A DNA stretch of 64,000 nucleotides from HB2-32-21 sp041603535 (GCA_041603535.1 JBFIEE010000007.1:19734-83733), one strand, 5' to 3'; positions 1 to 9,854 are shown, counted from the first letter of the stretch. Numbers and translations are program-made. The notes: generated by a model not told the origin, from the letters alone.

Positions 1-51
1 ATTGCTTAACCAAACCAGGATAAAGCGCAGCATCGCTCGCTGAACCACGCC

Positions 52-1719
52 ATGAATAAACCGTCGCCACCGCTACTGCCCGTTCAGCTGCCCATTCAAA
101 AGCTCCTGGAACGCGTGGCAAAGCATCCCAACCAGGTATATTTTCACCAGCCGGACAATCGCGCCTGGCGCACCCTGACCTGGGCAGATGTCGACGACCA
201 GGCACGACGCATCGCCAGCGGATTATTAGCGCTCGGCTGCGCGCCTGGCGACCGCGTCGCTATGCTCGCTAAAAATTGCGCCGAATGGTTTATCGCCGAT
301 TTCGCCATCGCCATGGCAGGCCTGGTCAGCGTGCCTATTTACACTACCGCCGGCGCCCCAACCATCGAACACATCCTCTCGCACAGCGCCGCAAAGGCTA
401 TTTTTGTCGGCAAACTGGATAGCACCGTGGCTGCCGAGGAGGCCATCGCGGCTGAGCTACCCCGCATTGCCATGCCCTACCCTACACTGCCTGTTCAACA
501 CCATTGGCAAAGCTGGTTGGAGAATCACCAGCCGCTGCAGGACGTGGCTAAACCCGCGCCCGACGACACCATGACCCTGGTCTATACCTCGGGAAGCACG
601 GGTTTGCCCAAAGGGGTGGTCTTGAGTTTTCGCAACATCGCTGCCTCCAGCGACTGCTCAGCCGCGAGTTTTGACATGCGGCCGGAGGATCGCTGTGTAT
701 CCTATCTGCCGCTCGCCCATATCACCGAACGTTGCGCAGTGGAATGGACATCGGTGTACGGCGGTAATGAGATTTTCTTTACCGAATCGCTGGATACGTT
801 TATTGACGATGTTAGCCATGCGCAACCGACGGTATTTGTGTCTGTGCCACGGTTATGGACAAAATTTCAGTCGGAAATATTGGCCAGGATACCCGACACA
901 AAACTGCAACGGCTATTACACATACCGCTGATCAACACTCTCGTCAGCCGCAAACTCCGCAAGGGTCTGGGGCTCGACAAGTGTCGACTGTCTGGTTCTG
1001 GCTCAGCACCGATTTCGCCCAGCATTCTGCAATGGTATAGCCGCATCGGCATCAACATTTGTGAAGGCTGGGGGATGACCGAAACGTCGGGGCTTTCCTG
1101 TGCCGCCATTCCATTTGAGTTTGAACTCATTGGCACGATTGGACGACCGGTAAATTGTGTGGCAATGAAATTGTCCGAGATTGGCGAAATATTAATTCGG
1201 GGCGACGCAGTATTCAGTGCGTACTATCGAAATCCCGAAGCCACTCGCGAGGCAATTATTGATGGTTGGTTCCATACCGGCGATCTCGGTGAACAGCTCC
1301 CAAACGGCGCTTATAAAATCATTGGTCGGGTAAAGGAGAAGTTTAAAACCGGCAAGGGTAAATATGTTTCACCGGCACCCATTGAGAATTTGCTGGGGCG
1401 CAATTCTGATATCGAGCAGGTTTGTGTATTGGGCTCCGGGCGCAAACAACCGGTCGCCATCGTGATTATCAGCGAACATCTTCACGGGGCGAGAGAAAGT
1501 ACACAGCAACGACTGGCTGCCACCCTGACCGAAGTCAACAACGAACTGGAAAGCCACCAGCGTCTGGATAACATCATTGTTGGCGAAGGCGCCTGGACGA
1601 CTGACAACCATCTGTTGACACCCACTTTGAAAATACGCCGCAACAAACTTGAAGAAAAATATGCTCGCCTGGTCGACGAAGAATATTCTGATATTGTGGT
1701 TTGGGAGGCCGATCTGTAA
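52..1719 (+). CDS. Long-chain acyl-CoA synthetase-like AMP-binding enzyme
   Basis: ANL-superfamily enzyme that would activate a carboxylic acid to its acyl-CoA via an acyl-adenylate. The 555-residue length fits the ACSL/FAA branch. The phosphate-binding loop VYTSGSTGLPKG is at residues 177-188, followed by GWGMTET, GWFHTGDLG and the C-terminal hinge/lysine region GRVKEKFKTGKGKYVSP. An in-frame TAA at 7-9 limits the N-terminus; the ATG at 52 has no clear Shine-Dalgarno, so the start is less certain than the function. It probably supplies CoA thioesters to the beta-oxidation-like enzymes downstream. Substrate chain or ring type cannot be read from sequence. Confidence 0.9.
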   Translation: MNKPSPPLLPVQLPIQKLLERVAKHPNQVYFHQPDNRAWRTLTWADVDDQARRIASGLLALGCAPGDRVAMLAKNCAEWFIADFAIAMAGLVSVPIYTTAGAPTIEHILSHSAAKAIFVGKLDSTVAAEEAIAAELPRIAMPYPTLPVQHHWQSWLENHQPLQDVAKPAPDDTMTLVYTSGSTGLPKGVVLSFRNIAASSDCSAASFDMRPEDRCVSYLPLAHITERCAVEWTSVYGGNEIFFTESLDTFIDDVSHAQPTVFVSVPRLWTKFQSEILARIPDTKLQRLLHIPLINTLVSRKLRKGLGLDKCRLSGSGSAPISPSILQWYSRIGINICEGWGMTETSGLSCAAIPFEFELIGTIGRPVNCVAMKLSEIGEILIRGDAVFSAYYRNPEATREAIIDGWFHTGDLGEQLPNGAYKIIGRVKEKFKTGKGKYVSPAPIENLLGRNSDIEQVCVLGSGRKQPVAIVIISEHLHGARESTQQRLAATLTEVNNELESHQRLDNIIVGEGAWTTDNHLLTPTLKIRRNKLEEKYARLVDEEYSDIVVWEADL

Positions 1720-1904
1720 GTCTGGTGGCGGGTAAATTTCCGCCAATGCGATCGCGCTTCCCAGCTGCGGGCGCCGTGTCGTATATGCCTGCAATAGGAA
1801 AATTTGGTCCGCAGAATGTCTGCGCTCGTCGACTGCGACAAAATACCTGGGTAAGCCATTGCCTGGTTAACGCAATACGTACCAGCCGGTCGGGAGGACA
1901 AGGC

Positions 1905-2100
1905 ATGCAGGAGCAGTGGCAATCACGGCGCGGTTTTATGCTCGCCACCGTCGGCGCCGCCATCGGGCCAGGCAATATCTGGCTTTTTCCTACGTGGCGG
2001 GGACAACGGCGGCGTCACTTTGCTAATCGTTTAGGTGTTTTGTGTTCTGGTGCGCCGCACCGACCTGCGCCGTTGATACGCCACGTTCGCGCATGTATAC
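1905..2100 (+). pseudogene. Decayed N-terminus of a neurotransmitter:sodium symporter (NSS/SNF) family gene
   Basis: An ATG at 1905 preceded by GGGAGG opens with residues that match the first transmembrane segment of NSS transporters: QWQSRRGF, then AIGPGNIWLFP, the family's AIGLGNIWRFPY signature. Similarity then hops frame twice (YVAG, then DNGGVTLLIV) and meets in-frame stops, with a last trace (VFCVLV) near 2050. A working NSS gene needs about 450-550 codons, so only the head remains. The ribosome binding site is intact, suggesting recent loss. The rest of the 1720-2218 gap shows no gene. Confidence 0.6.
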
Positions 2101-2218
2101 AAACAGCGACAGCGGCGCAACGGTTGACAATATGTCAGCGTCTTGCCAGTGTTCCACTCCAATAACTATGCACGTGAAAAACCAGCCACTTGATAACAAT
2201 CCACTGAGAGGAGGCAAT

Positions 2219-2617
2219 ATGAGCCGAGATGGCGACCAGAGTGACGGCCATGTCGATGCCGTAGACGAAACCGTCTATCATCATGACGAGGCAGAAAATC
2301 TACCCGCGCATTCGCATCACGACAGGGACATTCTGTCTGAAGCAAACCTGCAAAGTTACTGGCGCGCGAATGTCAGGGTGCTGGCGACGCTGCTCAGCGT
2401 GTGGGCATTTGTCGCTCTGGTCTGCGGGTTTTTGCTTGGTGACTGGCTCGACCAGTTCCGCCTCGGCGGCTTTCCTCTTGGCTTCTGGTTTACCCAGCAA
2501 GGAGCAATGCTGTGTTTTGTCGCCATCATCTTTGTCTACCACTTATGGATGTTGCGGATCGAACGCGCCCACGGCGTGGATGATGATAACGACCAAACCG
2601 GTGGCAAAGAGGGTTAG
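2219..2617 (+). CDS. DUF4212 small subunit of a sodium:solute symporter
   Basis: A 132-residue protein with a His/Asp-rich N-terminus and two predicted transmembrane helices (about residues 55-78 and 90-112), matching the small membrane partner (DUF4212) that sits just upstream of VC_2705-type sodium:solute symporters. The ATG at 2219 was chosen because GAGAGGAGG lies right before it; an open frame further upstream has no such site. The stop is only 3 bases from the GTG of the symporter gene, so the two are translationally linked. The partner relationship is known for the family; its mechanistic role is not settled. Confidence 0.85.
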   Translation: MSRDGDQSDGHVDAVDETVYHHDEAENLPAHSHHDRDILSEANLQSYWRANVRVLATLLSVWAFVALVCGFLLGDWLDQFRLGGFPLGFWFTQQGAMLCFVAIIFVYHLWMLRIERAHGVDDDNDQTGGKEG

Positions 2618-2620
2618 ATC

Positions 2621-4396
2621 GTGGACTCGCAAACACTCAGCTATATTTTTGTTGGCCTTTCTTTCGCGCTATATATCGGCATCGCTTTCTGGTCTCGGGT
2701 GGTATCGACCAGGGAATTTTATGTGGCGGGCGGCGGTGTTCATCCAGTGATCAACGGCATGGCAACGGCCGCTGACTGGATGAGCGCAGCGTCCTTTCTG
2801 TCGGTCGCCGGTCTGCTGGCTTTCGCGGGTCGCGACGCATCGGTATACATGATCGGCTGGACCGGCGGTTACGTGCTGCTGGCCCTGTTGCTAGCGCCTT
2901 ACCTGCGCAAGTTTGGCCGTTTCACGGTGCCGGAGTTTATTGGCGACCGCTATTATTCTGACCTCGCTCGGGTGGTGGCTGTCGTTTGCCTGATATTTAT
3001 CTCGTTCACCTATATTGCCGGACAAATGCGCGGCGTGGGCATCGTATTTTCCCGCTTTCTCGAAGTCGATATCAACACCGGCGTAGTGATCGGTATGGGT
3101 ATCGTATTTTGCTATGCCGTTCTCGGTGGCATGAAGGGAATCACTTACACCCAGGTTGCGCAGTACTGCATATTGATCTTCGCCTTTCTGGTGCCAGCGG
3201 TGTTTCTGTCGATTATGTGGACGGACAACCCCATTCCGCAGCTCGGCCTCGGTGATCGGCTCAACGATGGTTCAGGCATGACGGTTCTGGAGAAGCTTGA
3301 CCAGGTCACCGTAGAGCTCGGCTTCAACGCATACACCCATGCCACACGCAGCAAGATCGACGCCCTGGCCATTGTCATCGCGCTGATGATTGGTACGGCT
3401 GGCCTGCCCCACGTTATTGTGCGTTTTTTCACCGTGCCAAAAGTCACCGATGCCAGAAAGTCGGCCGGGTACGCCCTGGCGTTTATCTGCATCATGTACA
3501 CCACCATCCCGGCTGTAGCGGCTTTTTCCCGCCTGAATCTCTCACAGAATGTTAACGGTATCACCTACGCGGAAGCACCCGCCTGGGTTCGTAACTGGGA
3601 GAATACCGATTTGATCGCCTGGCAGGACAAGAACGATGACGGCATTATCCAGTATCGAGCTGGCGCCGCGTTTGATCCAGTTAAACCCAACTTTAGCGGT
3701 GAACGCGGTAAGCACGGCGAGCGCCTGCTAGACAATGCGCCGAGTGCCAGTGCAAACGAAATCTATGTAGATCCTGACATTATGGTGATGGCAAACCCGG
3801 AAATCGCGCAGATGCCCAACTGGGTGGTGGCGCTGATCGCAGCCGGTGCGGTAGCTGCAGCACTGTCCACGGCGGCCGGATTATTGCTGGTCATTTCCAG
3901 CTCCATCGCCCACGACCTGATGAAACGCACCTTTGTGCCCAATATAACCGACAAACAGGAGCTCTTATCTGCCCGACTGGCCGCTGTGGTCGCAATCTTG
4001 GTCGCTGGCTGGTTTGGTATTAACCCACCCGCCTTCGTTGCACAAACTGTGGCCTTTGCGTTTGGTATGGCAGCAGCTTCGCTGTTTCCACCCATTGTTA
4101 TGGGTATTTTTTCCAAACGGATAAACAGGCAGGGCGCCATCGCAGGAATGTTGGCCGGGTTGATGTTAACCCTGGGTTACATCGTATATTTCAACTTCAT
4201 GGCGCCCGAGCTTAACAACGCCGATCACTGGTGGTTCGGTATATCCACTACCGGTATCGGTACTGTAGGCGCCGCGTTGAATATTGCCGTCACCATCGCT
4301 GTTAGCCGCGTCACCGCGCCACCACCCCTGGCAGTGCAGGATATGGTGGACGATATTCGTATTCCAGCCGGTGCCAGTGTGGCGCATCATCACTAG
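2621..4396 (+). CDS. Sodium:solute symporter, VC_2705/ActP-like large subunit
   Basis: A 591-residue SSS-family inner-membrane transporter (LeuT fold, about 13 helices) that would import a small carboxylate, for example acetate or a related acid, with Na+. Starts with GTG after GAGG, overlapping the control region of the DUF4212 gene. Visible family traits: the early motif EFYVAGGGVHPVINGMATAADWMS, the GQMRGVGIVFSR segment, and a long polar insert (about residues 310-385, rich in Asp/Asn/Gly) typical of the VC_2705 subgroup and absent from short ActP proteins. The C-terminus ends in three His. Substrate is inferred. Confidence 0.88.
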   Translation: MDSQTLSYIFVGLSFALYIGIAFWSRVVSTREFYVAGGGVHPVINGMATAADWMSAASFLSVAGLLAFAGRDASVYMIGWTGGYVLLALLLAPYLRKFGRFTVPEFIGDRYYSDLARVVAVVCLIFISFTYIAGQMRGVGIVFSRFLEVDINTGVVIGMGIVFCYAVLGGMKGITYTQVAQYCILIFAFLVPAVFLSIMWTDNPIPQLGLGDRLNDGSGMTVLEKLDQVTVELGFNAYTHATRSKIDALAIVIALMIGTAGLPHVIVRFFTVPKVTDARKSAGYALAFICIMYTTIPAVAAFSRLNLSQNVNGITYAEAPAWVRNWENTDLIAWQDKNDDGIIQYRAGAAFDPVKPNFSGERGKHGERLLDNAPSASANEIYVDPDIMVMANPEIAQMPNWVVALIAAGAVAAALSTAAGLLLVISSSIAHDLMKRTFVPNITDKQELLSARLAAVVAILVAGWFGINPPAFVAQTVAFAFGMAAASLFPPIVMGIFSKRINRQGAIAGMLAGLMLTLGYIVYFNFMAPELNNADHWWFGISTTGIGTVGAALNIAVTIAVSRVTAPPPLAVQDMVDDIRIPAGASVAHHH

Positions 4397-4644
4397 GAAA
4401 CGGCAGATTCCGAATATTTACTGGATCAGGTGCAAGAGCCTGTAGGGAGATAAGTTTTGACACAGCCACCAGATGCCATTCGCGCACTGACCTTGTCACA
4501 TTATCCCTGCAGGCAGGTCACCCGGGAAATACAGAAAGCTGCTATTTAGTGATAGTTGTCCTGAAAAAGAGATTTGAACAACGGCACGTTTAATCATACA
4601 TTTGCGCTAACAGGAAGTAACAATAACCTGCAAGGGACGACGAT

Positions 4645-5361
4645 ATGAGCACGGAAAATACTAACCTTACTTCGACTAATGATTCCGCCAGTATCGAATC
4701 CGCTGTTGCCGGAAATTACGATTTTTCAATAGGCGACACTTTAAAAGAGGGCTGGCAGCAGGTTAGCGGTCTGAAGAGACCGTTTTGGGCAGCGGCCGTC
4801 GTCGTGTTTATCTTTATGCTCGTCGCCGGTCTGGCTTTGAGTGCTATTGCTAATGTACTGAGTTTGACTAACGGCACTGTAGGATTAGTTGCTCAGTTAC
4901 TTTTGCAGTTAGCCGTCATGGCGGCCATTTATCCTTTTATGGCTGGCATTGCGATGTTAGGGGTACGTCGTGCAGTTGACTTGCCGATCTCCTATCAGGA
5001 GGCATTTGCGTATTTTGCCTACATCTCACCTCTGGTCGTTGCTGGAGTACTGATGAGCATATTGATGACCCTGGGATTTCTGCTACTAATAATCCCGGGC
5101 ATTTATCTGTCTGTCGGCTACATGTTTACCGTGCAGCTGGTGGTGGAAAAAAACCTGAGCGCATGGCAGGCGATGGAAACATCGCGCAAGGCGGTCACCC
5201 GCCACTGGTTTAAGTTTTTCTTCACGTTATTGATCATGGGCATCATTTTTGTGCTCAGCGCCATACCGCTAGGCCTCGGCCTGATATGGACCTACCCCAT
5301 GCTTGTCGCGGTGATGGGTATTTTGTATCGAGATACTTTCGGGGTTCAGCAAGCCGAGTAA
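4645..5361 (+). CDS. Polytopic inner-membrane protein of unknown function
   Basis: A 238-residue protein with a polar 40-residue N-terminus followed by about five to six hydrophobic segments (near residues 47-70, 83-105, 127-150, 155-170, 190-212, 216-232). The central stretch with IIPGIYLSVGYMF and the later AMETSRKAV resemble the diffuse group of bacterial YciC/DUF975-like or BPSS1780-like membrane proteins; I cannot assign a specific family. Good site AAGGGACG before the ATG. It stands alone between the symporter operon and the opposing SLC13 gene. No catalytic motif is visible. Confidence 0.7.
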   Translation: MSTENTNLTSTNDSASIESAVAGNYDFSIGDTLKEGWQQVSGLKRPFWAAAVVVFIFMLVAGLALSAIANVLSLTNGTVGLVAQLLLQLAVMAAIYPFMAGIAMLGVRRAVDLPISYQEAFAYFAYISPLVVAGVLMSILMTLGFLLLIIPGIYLSVGYMFTVQLVVEKNLSAWQAMETSRKAVTRHWFKFFFTLLIMGIIFVLSAIPLGLGLIWTYPMLVAVMGILYRDTFGVQQAE

Positions 5362-5445
5362 GCCTGCTTTTTACAACAATTTTTAACTGTAACCCCGCTT
5401 CCCCGCATGGCCGGGCCTGTGTACAGGACACCCGGCTCGCTGACC

Positions 5446-5490
5446 CTAACTTCACTAGCACTAATTTCGCTAGCACTAATATTGTCGCGA
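5446..5490. repeat. 15-bp imperfect tandem repeat
   Basis: Two near-identical 15-base units, CTAACTTCACTAGCA and CTAATTTCGCTAGCA, followed by a third unit that keeps only CTAAT. It lies in the gap between convergent genes ending at 5361 and 5522. It does not fit a terminator hairpin. Confidence 0.7.
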
Positions 5491-5521
5491 CAATTATGGC
5501 GAGCATTTACCGGCACAACCT

Positions 5522-7345
5522 TTAGAAATAGATAACGCTCAATACCCAGGTCAGGGTAATCCACATCAACAAGGTTAATGGCACACCGACCTTAACAAAT
5601 TCGGCAAAGGTGTAGTTACCCGCACTCATCACCAGCAGATTAGTTTTATAGGCCATCGGTGTCGCGTAGCTCATGTTGGCGCCAAACAAAACAGCCAGTA
5701 CAAAAGGCTCAGCGGGTAAATTCAAACTGGTCGCAATGCCAATGCCAATCGGCGTGCCGATCACCGCAGCGGCGTTATTAGAAATCACATTGGTCATGAC
5801 GGCCAACAGCAACATCAGGGCTGACATCACTGTCACCGGGCCAGCCCCGGCGGTGACTGCGAGAAACACGTCTGTGATGTAAGTTGTTGCACCAGTAATC
5901 TGCAACGCCGTACCGAGCGCGAGGCTCGCTACCACGATAAAGTAAACCGACGGACTGATAGCCCTGATGGCCTCGACCAGACCGAGGCAGCGGGTCAGTA
6001 GCATGACGCAGACACCGGCCAGCGCCGAAATGGCAATGGGTAACACGCCCGTCGCTGATAATGTCACCACCACGCCCAGGATCAACAGCGCCAGGTAGGC
6101 CTTGTCGGTACGGGGCAAGTCAACGCCACTATCCAGTACCAGTAGCTCGGTGGATTGTTTGATCTTGGCCACCTGATCCCGTGCACCCTGCACCAGCAAC
6201 ACATCACCGGCCTGTAACACCACCTGATGAATTTCTTCGCTGGGCCGCCACACATCCTTGCCCGCTCGATGCAGAGCCAGTACCGCCAGCTGGTAGCGCT
6301 CAAGAAAGCGCGTATACCCGAGGTTTTCGCGGTCAAGGCTGGAACCGGGCACCACTACGATTTCCGCTAACACCTGATTCTCGGCAGAAAGGGGATGCTC
6401 CTCATCGACCCGCTGTTCACCCGAATACAGAACCGCAGAAATAGCCTCTTCAAAGCTCTTTAATTTTTGCGGGGTATCCCTGACTCTGAGTCGATCGCCA
6501 GCCTTGAGTACGACGTCGGGCAACGGCGTGATAAAAGTCTCGCCGCGGCGAATTCGCGCGACGCGCATGCTGCCATTGGTCAACGCGATCGCCTCGGCAA
6601 GGGTCCTTCCACACGCCGGTGAATCTTCCGGCAGCAAGAGACGCGCCTCAAACAGCCGTGGCGATCCATCGACCAGATCCATTTTCCGATCTGGCAACAT
6701 GCGAGGGGCAATCAACCACAAATACAGCGTCGCCACACCGGCGGCAACAGCAGCAGGCAGGACAAAGTCAAACATGCCAAAGCGTTCCAGCCCCATATCC
6801 GCGGCAACGCTGACAACGAGGAGATTAGTCGAAGTGCCAATCGTGGTGGCCATCCCGCCGACCAGGGTCGCGAACCCCATCGGCATGAGCACCGCCGCTG
6901 GCGAGCTCTTGTTACGGATACAGACACTCACCAGAATGGGCAGTAATAACACCACGACCGGGGTATTATTCACAAAGGCAGACAACACCGCACTGACCAC
7001 CAGCACGGCGAGAAAACTGAGATACGGCGACTTCCCCCACAACTTGGCAAGCGCTCGTCCCACTGGCTCCAGTGCACCGCTATAAACCAGCCCCTGGCCA
7101 AGCACCATCAGCGCACAGACGGCGATCAGCGCTTCATGAGCAAAACCGGAAAACAGCGACACGGGATCAAAACCCGCGTAGGGGAACAGGGCAAAGCCCG
7201 TGGTCATTACGGCTAGCAGGCCCAATGAGGTTATCTCGAGTGGTAATTTGTCACGGGTAAACAAGAAAAGAGCGACCACTGTTAGCGCCATGGTCGCTAC
7301 CGCATGATGGCCAGGTAACGCGGGGAACGCCGCGAATATTTCCAT
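5522..7345 (-). CDS. SLC13/DASS-type permease with two TrkA_C (RCK_C) domains
   Basis: A 607-residue inner-membrane permease: membrane half (about residues 10-200), two consecutive cytosolic TrkA_C domains (about 220-300 and 315-395, each ending in a LKAGDRL/LQAGDVL type turn), then a second membrane half. This layout is the bacterial YfbS/SLC13 group used for sulfate, dicarboxylates or other anions. The ATG at 7345 (GCAAGG upstream) is preferred over an in-frame TTG nine codons earlier that lacks a site. Conserved NNTPVVVLLLP and SNNAAAVIGTPI segments match the SNT/SNA substrate motifs in position. Substrate unknown. Confidence 0.85.
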   Translation of the reverse strand: MEIFAAFPALPGHHAVATMALTVVALFLFTRDKLPLEITSLGLLAVMTTGFALFPYAGFDPVSLFSGFAHEALIAVCALMVLGQGLVYSGALEPVGRALAKLWGKSPYLSFLAVLVVSAVLSAFVNNTPVVVLLLPILVSVCIRNKSSPAAVLMPMGFATLVGGMATTIGTSTNLLVVSVAADMGLERFGMFDFVLPAAVAAGVATLYLWLIAPRMLPDRKMDLVDGSPRLFEARLLLPEDSPACGRTLAEAIALTNGSMRVARIRRGETFITPLPDVVLKAGDRLRVRDTPQKLKSFEEAISAVLYSGEQRVDEEHPLSAENQVLAEIVVVPGSSLDRENLGYTRFLERYQLAVLALHRAGKDVWRPSEEIHQVVLQAGDVLLVQGARDQVAKIKQSTELLVLDSGVDLPRTDKAYLALLILGVVVTLSATGVLPIAISALAGVCVMLLTRCLGLVEAIRAISPSVYFIVVASLALGTALQITGATTYITDVFLAVTAGAGPVTVMSALMLLLAVMTNVISNNAAAVIGTPIGIGIATSLNLPAEPFVLAVLFGANMSYATPMAYKTNLLVMSAGNYTFAEFVKVGVPLTLLMWITLTWVLSVIYF

Positions 7346-7437
7346 ATAAAAACCTTGCAGGGGTGCGAACAAGGGGAGGAACCGGCTCGCAGGATTATTA
7401 ATAATAGAGCCGTTACGGCCACCAAAAGATCAGGCGA

Positions 7438-8667
7438 TCAGGCTTTCAACCCCAGCAAGTTAGCGGTGTTGCTGCGCATCACTTTACGAACCTGATCATA
7501 ACTCAATCCGCTGAGGCCGTCGGCGAATTCTACAGGTTCTTTCAAGCCTTCAGGATGGGGCCAGTCCGAGCCAAAAATAGCGACATCAGGCCCAACTGAT
7601 TCGAGCAGTTCCGGGATATTGTCTTCAGGAAAGGGGCACACACGAATACGATCGAGAAAGATCTCGCTGGGCCGTCCATGCAGCGGCCCAAAAGTAAAGT
7701 TATTGCCGGCCACTTTGGCGGATTTATCGAGCTTTTTAAGTAATGGTGTTACCCAGGAAGAACCGTTTTCAATGGACAGCACACGCAAATTGCGAAAACG
7801 GCCAAACAGGTTATGCATAATCAGCGCCGCAAGGGTGTCATTCACCGGTCGCTCCATCATACCAATCATGTGCTGAAAAGCTGTCACCCGGTGATGCGGC
7901 GGGCGGGGATTCTCCCCCCAGGCGGCCGATACCAGCTCTTCAAATCCGGCATTACCCAAATGGAAGGCGACGGGAACTCCGGCCTCCTCGCAACGTGCCC
8001 AAAAAGGATCAAAGTGTGGATCGGCTGGCGAACGACCCAGCACCGGCCCCGGAATCAAATTAACCAGCCGCGCGCCTTGTTTAAGCACCCGATCGAGTTC
8101 CGCGAGGGCGAGATCGAGATCGACCAGAGACAATTGCGCCGCGCTAAAAATACGGTTCTGGTAGGCCCAACCCCAGTCATCCTCAATCCACTTATTGAAC
8201 GACCGGTGGTTGGCCATGACGACGGCCGGCCCCGCATCGCGCAGCGCCATTTCGACACCGACACCAAGGGATGGCAGAAAGATACCGGCTTCAACATTCT
8301 CCTGATCCAGCCAGCGCAGCCGACACTCCCGATCCATTGATTCGGGCAGTTCAAAGCAGGAAATTGGGTCCGCCGCCAGAATATGCGCGCCCTTATGATT
8401 TTTGTCCTGATAAAACGATTTATAGGAGCCGGGTTTGCCCGCGTGCTCGCCCGGCGGTGCGCTAAAAAAGTTGATGCGCGCTCCACGGAAATGCACCTGG
8501 GCATGTTTACTGATACCTCGCACTACCATGATCGCGTCATCACGGTACTTCGGCTCCATATGGCGGGTATAGCAGTCATCCGGTTCATAGTAATGACAAT
8601 CTGCGTCGACCAGGGGATAGTCAATCAAATTCCGGGGATTCTGTTGTGCGGAGGCTGATTGCGTCAT
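7438..8667 (-). CDS. Amidohydrolase-2 (ACMSD-like) TIM-barrel hydrolase/decarboxylase
   Basis: A 409-residue member of the amidohydrolase_2 family, which hydrolyses or decarboxylates ring-derived acids using one divalent metal. The N-terminal DADCHYYEP replaces the usual DxHxH metal site by D-x-D-C-H-Y; the later HLGNAG and GSDWPHPEG segments give the conserved His and Asp of the barrel. Such proteins are common in marine gammaproteobacterial catabolic islands, often with SDR and CoA-transferase genes as here. AGGA precedes the ATG. Reaction and substrate cannot be read. Confidence 0.85.
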   Translation of the reverse strand: MTQSASAQQNPRNLIDYPLVDADCHYYEPDDCYTRHMEPKYRDDAIMVVRGISKHAQVHFRGARINFFSAPPGEHAGKPGSYKSFYQDKNHKGAHILAADPISCFELPESMDRECRLRWLDQENVEAGIFLPSLGVGVEMALRDAGPAVVMANHRSFNKWIEDDWGWAYQNRIFSAAQLSLVDLDLALAELDRVLKQGARLVNLIPGPVLGRSPADPHFDPFWARCEEAGVPVAFHLGNAGFEELVSAAWGENPRPPHHRVTAFQHMIGMMERPVNDTLAALIMHNLFGRFRNLRVLSIENGSSWVTPLLKKLDKSAKVAGNNFTFGPLHGRPSEIFLDRIRVCPFPEDNIPELLESVGPDVAIFGSDWPHPEGLKEPVEFADGLSGLSYDQVRKVMRSNTANLLGLKA

Positions 8668-8838
8668 TTTCAGTTAATCCTGTGTCCTGTAACTGTGTCA
8701 CTATGATGTCATAACCCGTCAAATTTGAACATGGCAGGTCTCGCTCGTGAGCCGCGACAGGCGCGTATAGCGCTTTTGTTTATAATCAAGCACTACACTG
8801 ATAACCCATTGAATTAAACCATAAGAGGAATAGCAACG

Positions 8839-9702
8839 ATGAAAGATGTAACAGGAAAAGTGGCCTTCATTACGGGTGGAGCCAGCGGTATGGGCCTGGG
8901 CATGGCGCGGGCGTTTACCGCTGCCGGGATGAAAGTCATGCTGGCCGATGTGGACGTGCAACGACTCGCTGCTGCAGAAAAAGAACTTAAAGGCAAAGGC
9001 GCCGATGTCGCCACCCTCGTTTGCGATGTCAGTAAGGAAAAATCCCTATTCGATGCGGCTGATGCCACCGTCGAGCGCTTTGGCAAAGTCCATGTGCTGT
9101 GTAATAACGCGGGCATCAACGTCGGCGGCACCTTCGAGGAATTGTCTCAGCGCGACTGGGACTGGGTGATCGCTGTTAACCAGCTCGGTGTGCAATACGG
9201 CATGACAGCGTTTTTGCCAAAAATAAAAGCACATGGCGAAGGCGGCCACATCATGACGACATCGTCAATGGCTGGTATCGTTAACGCAGGGCCTGGTTGG
9301 GGACCTTATAACGCCAGCAAATTCGCCGCCGTAGTAATGAGCGAGGTCCTGCGCAGCGAGCTAAAAGAAACCAACATCGGCGTCTCGGTGCTGTGCCCCG
9401 GCGCCGTGGCGACTAATATCGCCGAAGCTGGCAAGCACCGACCAGCAGAATACGGAAGCTCAGGAGATAAACCGGTGGTAGCAGGCGGTGTTGAGGAGCT
9501 ACTCGCTCAAGGTCTTGACCCGGATGTCGTGGGTAAACTGGTGCTCGAAGGCATCCAGCAAAACCAGTTCTACCTGTTCACTGACCCGCGCATGATTAAA
9601 TCGGTGCAGCGACGTTTTGATCGGATGCAGCAAGGCTTTGAGTGGTCGGCAAACTCAAAAGCCCTGACGGAAGCCAAAGCCCCCGGAGCTGCCGGTAGCT
9701 GA
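8839..9702 (+). CDS. Short-chain dehydrogenase/reductase (classical SDR)
   Basis: A 287-residue NAD(P)-dependent alcohol/ketone oxidoreductase. Cofactor motif TGGASGMG begins at residue 12, the acidic Asp after beta-2 (ADVD) hints at NAD, NNAG follows, and the catalytic Ser-Tyr-Lys set is complete with YNASK at 157-161. Site AGAGGAA upstream of the ATG. It diverges from the amidohydrolase gene and converges with the CoA-transferase gene at 9849. Likely oxidises a hydroxyl intermediate in the same pathway. Confidence 0.9.
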   Translation: MKDVTGKVAFITGGASGMGLGMARAFTAAGMKVMLADVDVQRLAAAEKELKGKGADVATLVCDVSKEKSLFDAADATVERFGKVHVLCNNAGINVGGTFEELSQRDWDWVIAVNQLGVQYGMTAFLPKIKAHGEGGHIMTTSSMAGIVNAGPGWGPYNASKFAAVVMSEVLRSELKETNIGVSVLCPGAVATNIAEAGKHRPAEYGSSGDKPVVAGGVEELLAQGLDPDVVGKLVLEGIQQNQFYLFTDPRMIKSVQRRFDRMQQGFEWSANSKALTEAKAPGAAGS

Positions 9703-9824
9703 TCGCTGATCAGTTACCTTGACCAGGCTAGATGCTTGAAATGGACTGATTCTGGGTAGGAACTGATTCAGAGCCGGAGCGCGGGGCAGTTGTACAATTG
9801 CCGCGCGCCAAAGTTTTCTGTTAG

Positions 9825-9854
9825 CCGTTAACCGTTAACCGTTAACCGTTAACC
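9825..9854. repeat. 7-bp tandem repeat, four units, over a stop codon
   Basis: CCGTTAA is repeated four times without error from 9825 to 9852, followed by CC. The stop codon (TAA on the minus strand, 9849-9851) of the CoA-transferase gene lies in the last unit, so the array extends out of the gene end into the spacer. Confidence 0.9.

Noticed and set aside
1369..1794. 141-codon minus-strand frame over the acyl-CoA synthetase end
   Set aside because: Antisense shadow without family similarity.
9694..9718. Inverted repeat GGTAGCTGATC/GATCAGTTACC as a terminator of the SDR gene
   Set aside because: Imperfect pairing with a two-base loop and no T run.
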